The position numbers were made by a program, and so were the translations under genes. 11,879 nucleotides of DNA from contig JALAGW010000002.1 in the NCBI GenBank assembly GCA_022712235.1, positions 1 through 11,879 of the forward strand, written 5' to 3'. Shown piece by piece: positions 7,392 through 11,879 of the stretch (positions are counted from its first letter, which is position 1; the number at the start of each line of letters is the position of its first letter). The notes under the pieces were generated by a model. The model was not told the origin of the DNA and ran no database searches. It saw nothing but the letters and a program-made list of their open reading frames with translations. This stretch comes from Brevundimonas sp. GTDB taxonomy: Bacteria > Pseudomonadota > Alphaproteobacteria > Caulobacterales > Caulobacteraceae.

Positions 7392-7463
7392 GGGGAGAGC
7401 CAGTCGGTTAATTTTGAGACCGGCTCGCAATATCACCTTTTGAGGGTGCGACAATCTGACTCC

Positions 7464-7484
7464 TGCGACTAAATCGCAATTGCG
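7464..7484. promoter_or_regulatory. Candidate operator upstream of the TonB receptor
   Basis: Two overlapping dyads lie between the oxidoreductase stop and the receptor start: TGCGA-N5-TCGCA (7464-7478) and the perfect 10-base palindrome CGCAATTGCG (7475-7484). The position, just upstream of the receptor's possible ribosome site, suits a repressor that responds to iron. I cannot match it to a known Fur-type site with confidence, and no clear -35/-10 pair was identified here. Confidence 0.3.
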
Positions 7485-7518
7485 GCAGAGATGTCACACT
7501 GGCGTCATGACCGCGCCC

Positions 7519-8730
7519 TCAGGCCGGTTTCGCCACCGCCTTGATGGAGGTCGCGGGGGCAGCCAGCAGGCCTGCGTCCACCGGCGTCGCCTTGCCGATC
7601 AGCAAGCGCCCGCCCATGAATTCGGCGGGGGCGTTGACCGCCTCGACGCAGACGATGCGGTCGCCGTTCAGGTGGAAGACGGAAAAGGCGCCTCTGGCCG
7701 GATCGCCGCGCACCACCTGGCGGTCGGCGTCGAAGGGCAGACCGGCGATCTGCAGCTTGACGTCGTACTGGTCGGACCAGAACCACGGCACCTCGGGCGC
7801 CGGGGCGGCGCGGCCGACGATGGCGGCGGCGGCCTGCTTGGCCTGTTCCAGGGCGTTCGGCACGCTTTCCAGTCGGTGCATCCGTCCGCCGTGGACCGGG
7901 ATGGGGCGGTGGGTCACGTCGCCGATGGCGTAGATGGACGGGTCGCTGGTGCGGGCGGCCTCGTCCACCACCACGCCGTTCTCGCAAAGAAGACCTGCGG
8001 TGCGGGCCAAAGCCTCGCGCGCCAGGGCGCCGACGCCGACCAGAATGGCGTCGGCGGCGATCAGGCCGCCGTCCGCCAGACGCACGCCGCCATCCTCGAA
8101 GCCGGACACCTCGGCGCCGGTCAGGACTTCGACGCCGTGACCGCGATGCAGATCAGTGAAGAAGGTCGACAGGGCCTCCGAGGCCACGCGCGCCAGCACC
8201 CGGTCCATGCGCTCGATGACCACGGCCTCGGCGCCGAGAGCGCGGGCCGAAGCCGCCGCCTCGAGGCCCACATAGCCGCCGCCGACCACGGCCAGACGCT
8301 TGCCGGGGGCCAGGGCGGCCTTCAGCCGTTCGGCGTGCTCCAGGGTGCGCAGCTCCAGCAGATCGAGCCGGTCGGCGCCGGGAATGGCCAGCCTGCGCGC
8401 CGTCGAGCCGGTGGCCAGGATCAGCACGTCGTAGGTCTCGACCCCGCCGTCAGCGAACGTCACAGCCTTGCCCGCCGCGTCGATGGCGGTGGCCGTGACG
8501 CCGGTGCGCAGGTCGATCTTCTGTTCGACGTAAAAGCTCTCGGGGCGCAGCAGCAGGTCCTCCAGACCCGCCTCCCCCTTCAGCCAGGCCTTGGACAGGG
8601 GCGGCCGCTGATAGGGCGCCGCTGGCTCCTCGCCCGCCAGGACGATCTCGCCCTCAAACCCATACTGTCTCAGCAGCGCCGCCGCCGAGCCCCCCGCGTG
8701 TCCCGCGCCGATGATCAGAACCTTGGTCAT
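7519..8730 (-). CDS. FAD-dependent NAD(P)H:ferredoxin reductase-type oxidoreductase
   Basis: A 403-residue flavoprotein of the class that includes putidaredoxin and rhodocoxin reductases. It has an N-terminal FAD fold (VLIIGAGHAGGSAAALLRQ), the PYQRPPLSKAWLKGE motif near residue 39, the ATGS motif, a second nucleotide-binding fold for NAD(P)H (LAVVGGGYVGLEAAASARALG), the FAD-closing IYAIGDV motif, and a C-terminal reductase domain (WFWSDQYDVKLQIAG). Such enzymes pass electrons from NAD(P)H to a small ferredoxin that serves a P450 or dioxygenase; no ferredoxin or oxygenase of that kind is in the window. The start MTKVLIIG at 8730 is the family-typical one, but has a poor ribosome site and overlaps the DUF559 stop as ATGA. 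An in-frame ATG at 8778 would add 16 residues and has a strong GGGGAGGAAAAGG site supplied by repeat B. Confidence 0.9.
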   Translation of the reverse strand: MTKVLIIGAGHAGGSAAALLRQYGFEGEIVLAGEEPAAPYQRPPLSKAWLKGEAGLEDLLLRPESFYVEQKIDLRTGVTATAIDAAGKAVTFADGGVETYDVLILATGSTARRLAIPGADRLDLLELRTLEHAERLKAALAPGKRLAVVGGGYVGLEAAASARALGAEAVVIERMDRVLARVASEALSTFFTDLHRGHGVEVLTGAEVSGFEDGGVRLADGGLIAADAILVGVGALAREALARTAGLLCENGVVVDEAARTSDPSIYAIGDVTHRPIPVHGGRMHRLESVPNALEQAKQAAAAIVGRAAPAPEVPWFWSDQYDVKLQIAGLPFDADRQVVRGDPARGAFSVFHLNGDRIVCVEAVNAPAEFMGGRLLIGKATPVDAGLLAAPATSIKAVAKPA

Positions 8731-9197
8731 GGCCAGACAGATAGAGCGACACGCTGCCAGTGGCGAGTGGCGAGACATTCCTTTTCCTCCCCACTTGTGG
8801 GGAGGGGGACCGCGAAGCGGTGGAGGGGCCTGCGGCAGACGCCTAGCGGCCCGTCGCGTGCCGCAGAATTTAGCGCCAGCACGCCGTCCAGATGATCTCG
8901 CACATCGGTCGCACGTACCCGCAGCACCTCAATCCCTTGCGTCGCCAGCCATCGCGTCCGCCGCTCATCATGAGCGATCTGGCTGGGGTCATCGTGGCTC
9001 GCGCCGTCCACTTCAACCGCCAGACGGGCGGCATGACAGTAGAAGTCGAGGATGTAGACGCCGACAGGATGCTGACGGCGAAACTTCAAACCTTCCAGGC
9101 CGCCCGTCTTGAGGCACGTCCACAGCCTGGTTTCCGGCGGGGTCAGGGCGCGGCGCATCCTCGCAGCGCGTCGATAGGTTTCAACGCTCGGCGCCAT
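8727..9197 (-). CDS. DUF559 domain protein, predicted PD-(D/E)XK/Vsr-like nuclease
   Basis: A 156-residue protein. Residues 6-110 carry the DUF559 signature: RRALTPPETRLW, FRRQHPVGVYILDFYC, LAVEVDGASH, a DERRTRWL segment and GIEVLRVRATDV. Asp51, Glu62 and Asp64 and His68 sit where related very-short-patch-repair-like nucleases bind metal, so a DNA-cutting or nicking activity is possible but not shown for this family. After about residue 120 the frame reads through repeat B (RPLHRFAVPLPTSGEE) and ends at TGA overlapping the ATG of the oxidoreductase; this tail is probably an accident of insertion, not a domain. The start codon ATG 9197 stands directly beside repeat C, whose GGAGGGG serves as ribosome site. 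The gene is thus enclosed by inverted repeat copies. Codon use looks slightly less GC-biased than its neighbours. Confidence 0.82.
   Translation of the reverse strand: MAPSVETYRRAARMRRALTPPETRLWTCLKTGGLEGLKFRRQHPVGVYILDFYCHAARLAVEVDGASHDDPSQIAHDERRTRWLATQGIEVLRVRATDVRDHLDGVLALNSAARDGPLGVCRRPLHRFAVPLPTSGEEKECLATRHWQRVALSVWP
8782..8830 (+). repeat. Repeat B: dispersed palindromic element, left flank of the DUF559 gene
   Basis: Outer hairpin CCTCCCCAC-TT-GTGGGGAGG (8786-8805), then inner hairpin ACCGC-GAA-GCGGT (8809-8821), then GGAGGGGCC. It lies within the 3' part of the DUF559 reading frame. Its - strand carries GGGGAGGAAAAGG immediately before the alternative ATG of the oxidoreductase gene. 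Confidence 0.88.
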
Positions 9198-9198
9198 T

Positions 9199-9247
9199 GC
9201 CCCTCCACCACTTCGTGGTCCCCCTCCCCACAGGGTGGGGAGGAAAA
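9199..9247 (-). repeat. Repeat C: dispersed palindromic element, right flank of the DUF559 gene
   Basis: This copy is inverted relative to B. Inner hairpin ACCAC-TTC-GTGGT (9207-9219) and outer hairpin CCTCCCCAC-AGG-GTGGGGAGG (9223-9243). The inner stem differs from copies A and B by one base pair changed on both sides (G-C to A-T), which keeps pairing. Its GGAGGGG, read on the - strand, is the ribosome site of the DUF559 gene. Confidence 0.88.
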
Positions 9248-9271
9248 TGAACCGGCGTCAACTCGCACGGG

Positions 9272-9299
9272 TTGACCGTTCCATTGTTACAGCATAATG
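9272..9299 (+). promoter_or_regulatory. Likely housekeeping promoter of the yerC-hisG-hisD operon
   Basis: TTGACCG (9272-9278), a 13-base spacer and GCATAATG (9292-9299) resemble the Caulobacter sigma-73 pattern (TTGACGS, 10-14 bases, GCTANAWC). Transcription would start near 9305, only a few bases before ATG 9309, so the message would be almost leaderless. Confidence 0.5.
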
Positions 9300-9300
9300 G
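9281..9300. promoter_or_regulatory. Dyad over the -10 region, candidate operator for the TrpR-like protein
   Basis: The 20-base imperfect palindrome CCATTGTTACAGCATAATGG has perfect 5-bp outer arms (CCATT/AATGG) plus a further inner pair. It covers the predicted -10 box, a natural place for a repressor. Autoregulation by the gene just downstream is inferred. Confidence 0.4.
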
Positions 9301-9308
9301 AACGCGCC

Positions 9309-9593
9309 ATGAGCACCGACGCCGCCAAGACCGCCCTGCTGGACGCCCTGCTATCGCTGCAGACGCGGGCGGAGGCCGACGCCTTTCTGTCCGACCTGTG
9401 CACCCCCGCCGAGCTGCGCGCCTTCGCCGAGCGGTGGCAGGTGGCGCGGCTGCTGGACGGCGGGGACAAGACCTATCGCGAGATCGCGGTCGAGGCCTCG
9501 GCCAGCCCGACCACCGTGGTGCGCGTCGCGCGCTCCCTGAAGGACATGCCGCATCAGGGCTATCGCCTGGTGCTGGACAGACTGAAAGCCTGA
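9309..9593 (+). CDS. YerC/YecD family TrpR-like DNA-binding protein
   Basis: A 94-residue protein from ATG 9309 (MSTDAAKTALLDALLSL). It shows the TrpR-superfamily pattern: an N-terminal helical part with CTPAELRAFAERWQVARLL and a helix-turn-helix near residues 56-77 (KTYREIAVEASASPTTVVRVARSL). YerC proteins are short, probably dimeric regulators whose ligand is not well known. In this window it heads an operon with hisG 9 bases after its stop, so control of histidine synthesis is likely. An in-frame ATG at 9297 would add four residues, but lies within the predicted -10 box and lacks a ribosome site; ATG 9309 has GGA about ten bases upstream and the promoter position supports it. Family assignment is firm; its effector is unknown. 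Confidence 0.87.
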   Translation: MSTDAAKTALLDALLSLQTRAEADAFLSDLCTPAELRAFAERWQVARLLDGGDKTYREIAVEASASPTTVVRVARSLKDMPHQGYRLVLDRLKA

Positions 9594-9602
9594 GTTGAGA
9601 TC

Positions 9603-10484
9603 ATGAGCACCGTGCAGGGGCGGCTACGCATCGCCGTCCAGAAATCCGGCCGTCTGGCCGAACGCAGCCTCGACCTGGTCCGCGACGCGGGCCTGCGGGT
9701 CGTCAAGGGCAACAACGAGCTGCTGTACCGGATCGAGAACTATCCGATCGACCTGCTGCGAGTGCGCGACGACGACATCCCGACCTTCGTGGCGGACGGG
9801 GTCTGCGATCTGGGGATCGTCGGCGAGAACGTGCTGGAGGAGGTCAAGAACGGCGGTCCGAACGCCGAGGTGGTCATGCCGCTGGGTTTTGGCCGCTGCA
9901 CCCTGAAGATCGCCGTGCCGCCGACGCTCGACTATGCCGGGCCGCAGTCGCTGGACGGGCTGCGCATCGCCACCTCCTATCCCAAGATCCTGCGCCGGTT
10001 TCTGGACGAGAGCGGCGTCGCGGCCGACATCGTCACCATGCGCGGGGCGGTCGAGGTGGCTCCGCGGCTGAAGCTGGCCTCGGCCATCTGCGACCTGGTC
10101 TCGACCGGGGCGACGCTGGAGGCCAATGGCCTGACGCCTAAGGAGACCGTGCTGGACAGCCAGGCGGTGCTGATCAAGTCGCCGACCGCGCCCGAGGCCG
10201 GCCTGCAACACCTGCTGGACAGCCTCATCGAACGGATGGCCGGCGTGGTGTCCTCGCAGGGGGCCAAGTACGTCATGCTGAACGCGCCGCGCTCGGCGCT
10301 GGATGCAATCACCGCCATCCTGCCGGGCGCCGGATCGCCGACCGTCATGCCCCTGTCGGGCCGCGACGACGCCGTGGCCGTCCACGCCGTCTGCCAGGAA
10401 GCCGTCTTCTGGGAGACGCTGGAGAAGCTGAAGGCGGCGGGGGCCTCGGCCATCCTGGTCCTGCCGATCGAGAAGATGATGTGA
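9603..10484 (+). CDS. hisG: ATP phosphoribosyltransferase, long form (HisG)
   Basis: This enzyme joins ATP and PRPP to form phosphoribosyl-ATP, the first and feedback-controlled step of histidine synthesis in the cytoplasm. The 293-residue length and the C-terminal regulatory domain (about 225-293, ending AILVLPIEKMM, very like the E. coli protein) mark the long form, which does not need HisZ. The N-terminal part has RLRIAVQKSGRLAERSLDL and the DLGIVGENV motif near 75; the PRPP loop is DLVSTGATLEANGL at 164-177. The ATG at 9603 follows the yerC stop by 9 bases with a moderate GAGA ribosome site. Its stop shares one base with the hisD ATG, implying coupled translation. Confidence 0.96.
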   Translation: MSTVQGRLRIAVQKSGRLAERSLDLVRDAGLRVVKGNNELLYRIENYPIDLLRVRDDDIPTFVADGVCDLGIVGENVLEEVKNGGPNAEVVMPLGFGRCTLKIAVPPTLDYAGPQSLDGLRIATSYPKILRRFLDESGVAADIVTMRGAVEVAPRLKLASAICDLVSTGATLEANGLTPKETVLDSQAVLIKSPTAPEAGLQHLLDSLIERMAGVVSSQGAKYVMLNAPRSALDAITAILPGAGSPTVMPLSGRDDAVAVHAVCQEAVFWETLEKLKAAGASAILVLPIEKMM

Positions 10485-11791
10485 TGAAGCGTATCGACTG
10501 GAACAGGCTGGACGCAGGCGAGCGTCAGGCCGCCCTGGCCCGCCCGCAGCAGCGCACCGAGGGTTTCGTCACCAGCGTAGTGCGCGAGATCTTCGACGAC
10601 GTGCAGGCGCGCGGCGGTCAGGCCGTGACCGACTGGGCCATCAAGCTGGACGGCGCCGCGCCGCGCCGGGTGGCGATCACCGAGAAGGCCGCCGCCGAGG
10701 CCCGCGCCGACCTGCCGCCCGCCGCCGCCCGCGCCCTGCGCGTCGCCGCCGACAACGTCCGCGTCTTCCACGCCGCGACCCGGCCCGAAGACACCGCCTT
10801 CATCGAGACCACGCCGGGCGTGAAGTCGAAGCTGGTCTGGCGGCCCATCGGCTCGGCGGGCCTCTATGTGCCCGGCGGCACGGCTCCTCTGTTTTCGTCC
10901 CTGCTGATGCTGGCCATTCCGGCGGGCGTGGCCGGGGTCGGGCGGCGTGTGGCCGTCACGCCGCCGTCGAAAGACGGGTCGGTCCACCCGGCCATGATCG
11001 TCGCCGCCGCCGAGGCGGGTCTGGACGAACTTTGGCTACTGGGCGGGGCGCAGGCCATTGCGGCCCTGACCTTCGGCGTCGAACTGGAGGCAGGGGTGAT
11101 CGAGCCTGTCGACAAGCTGTTCGGCCCCGGCAACGCCTATGTGGCCGAGGCCAAGCGCTATGCGTCGTCCCTGCCCGGCGGTCCGGCGCAGGACATGCCT
11201 GCGGGACCGTCGGAACTGCTGGTCATCGCCGACCGCGACGCCGATTTCGAGATCGTCGCCGCCGACCTGCTGAGCCAGGCCGAGCACGACGCCGACGCCC
11301 AGGTCATCCTGGTCTCCGACAGCGGCACGGCCCTGACCGAGATCATGGCCGAGGTGGAGCGTCAGGTAGAGACCCTGCCCCGCGCCGCCATCGCCCGCGC
11401 CTCGCTGGAGCAGGCCCGCGCCATCCGCGTGGCCGATATGGCCGAGGCTTGCTTCGTGGCCAACCTCTACGGTCCCGAACACCTGTCGATTCAGGCCGAG
11501 GAGGCCGACCGGCTAGCGGACCGGATCACCGCCGCCGGGGCCGTCTTCGTCGGCCAGTGGGCGGCCGAGACGCTCGGCGATTACGCCGCCGGCCCCAGCC
11601 ACGTCCTGCCGACCGACGGCGGGGCGCGGACCTTGGGCGGCGTCACCACCGCCAGCTTCATGACCACCATGTCGGTGCAGATGGTGACGCAAGCCGGCGC
11701 CGCCGCCCTCGCCCCCGTCGCCGCCCGTCTGGCGCGAATGGAGGGGCTGGAGGCCCACGCCCGCGCCGCCGATCTGAGGACCGAAGGATGA
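10484..11791 (+). CDS. hisD: Histidinol dehydrogenase (HisD)
   Basis: HisD oxidises L-histidinol to L-histidine in two NAD-dependent steps, the end of the pathway. The 435-residue protein has all key residues in E. coli-like spacing: zinc ligands Gln265, His268 (LSQAEHD), Asp366 (GDYAAGPSH) and His425 (EAHARAADL), and catalytic Glu332 and His333 (GPEHLS), each six positions later than in E. coli. NAD-site motifs include LFGPGNAYVAEAKR and MPAGPSELLVIAD. The ATG at 10484 overlaps the hisG stop (TGATG); a GTG three bases earlier is an equally possible start. After hisD comes repeat D; the remaining histidine genes are not in view. Confidence 0.96.
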   Translation: MKRIDWNRLDAGERQAALARPQQRTEGFVTSVVREIFDDVQARGGQAVTDWAIKLDGAAPRRVAITEKAAAEARADLPPAAARALRVAADNVRVFHAATRPEDTAFIETTPGVKSKLVWRPIGSAGLYVPGGTAPLFSSLLMLAIPAGVAGVGRRVAVTPPSKDGSVHPAMIVAAAEAGLDELWLLGGAQAIAALTFGVELEAGVIEPVDKLFGPGNAYVAEAKRYASSLPGGPAQDMPAGPSELLVIADRDADFEIVAADLLSQAEHDADAQVILVSDSGTALTEIMAEVERQVETLPRAAIARASLEQARAIRVADMAEACFVANLYGPEHLSIQAEEADRLADRITAAGAVFVGQWAAETLGDYAAGPSHVLPTDGGARTLGGVTTASFMTTMSVQMVTQAGAAALAPVAARLARMEGLEAHARAADLRTEG

Positions 11792-11807
11792 GAAGCTCTA
11801 GCTTGAT

Positions 11808-11857
11808 CCTCCCCCGTCCCACGGGGGAGGGGGACCGCCGCAGGCGGTGGAGGGGGC
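11808..11857 (+). repeat. Repeat D: dispersed palindromic element after hisD
   Basis: Outer hairpin CCTCCCCCGT-CCC-ACGGGGGAGG (11808-11830) and inner hairpin ACCGCC-GCA-GGCGGT (11834-11848), followed by GGAGGGGGC. Both stems are one base pair longer than in the other copies, and the end of the outer stem differs by paired changes. It may end or stabilise the his message. The last bases contain an ATG at 11862 about eight bases after GGAGG, but only six codons are visible, so no gene is called. Confidence 0.85.
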
Positions 11858-11879
11858 GGCCATGGTCGCGCACTTCAGC

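Larger units (their letters stand above)
8782..9247. mobile_element. Putative mobile unit: DUF559 gene bounded by inverted palindromes B and C
   Basis: The unit starts with TTTTCCTCCCCAC (8782-8794) and ends with its exact reverse complement GTGGGGAGGAAAA (9235-9247). Both copies have the outer hairpin outside and the inner hairpin towards the gene. I see no target duplication at the borders and no transposase, so mobility is inferred only from this architecture and from the related gene-free pair at repeat A. Confidence 0.4.

Noticed and set aside
6231..7472. Long open frame on the + strand opposite the TonB receptor gene
   Set aside because: It is a GC-driven shadow of the receptor: no recognisable domain and low-complexity Arg/Gly/Val composition.
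7480..8895. Long + strand open frame opposite the oxidoreductase gene
   Set aside because: The - strand frame has clear FAD and NAD(P)H motifs; the + frame has none and runs into the DUF559 gene and repeat B.
8772..9257. Target-site duplication around the DUF559 unit
   Set aside because: The ten bases on each side (GAGACATTCC and TGAACCGGCG) are not alike.
9272..9598. TTG-initiated frame overlapping yerC in another phase
   Set aside because: The TTG is part of the likely -35 box and the frame overlaps a clear TrpR-like protein.
4232..11857. Palindromes considered as a CRISPR array or known insertion sequence
   Set aside because: Copies are far apart, in mixed orientation, without regular spacers, cas genes or a transposase.

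Overview
The window is GC-rich, gene-dense DNA from an alphaproteobacterium. The protein types, the TrpR-like gene directly ahead of hisG-hisD, and a GC-rich dispersed palindrome of a kind I associate with Caulobacterales suggest Brevundimonas or a close relative. This assignment is an inference from gene content, not from a database match. I see no tRNA, rRNA, CRISPR array, integrase or recognisable transposase.

Region 1 (about 1-7500) looks like an iron or siderophore-iron locus. On the + strand, closely packed genes encode the end of a PepSY-type membrane protein, a periplasmic DUF2271 protein, a periplasmic DUF4198 protein, an ApbE-type FAD:protein FMN transferase, and a membrane-anchored flavodoxin/FNR diflavin reductase. 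Facing them on the - strand are a TonB-dependent siderophore receptor and, downstream of it, a PiuC/YbiX-type Fe(II)/2-oxoglutarate dioxygenase. A plausible model is that the receptor imports ferric siderophore, and NAD(P)H electrons pass from the diflavin reductase through the PepSY protein (perhaps with a flavinylated DUF2271 protein) to release the iron. The electron route is inferred.

Region 2 (about 7500-9250, - strand) holds an FAD-dependent ferredoxin-reductase-type oxidoreductase. Upstream of it is a DUF559 nuclease-like gene enclosed by two inverted copies of the palindrome.

Region 3 (about 9250-11880, + strand) starts with a promoter that fits the Caulobacter housekeeping pattern and contains a dyad. 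It drives a TrpR/YerC-like regulator, then long-form hisG and hisD: the first and last enzymes of histidine synthesis.

The least expected structure is the palindrome family. Five half-elements lie at four sites: between the convergent genes (a head-to-head pair), on each side of the DUF559 gene (an inverted pair), and after hisD. Each half has a long outer hairpin, and most have a second, shorter inner one. Stem bases change in compensating pairs between copies. The DUF559 gene framed by such repeats resembles a mobile unit of nuclease plus recognised hairpins.
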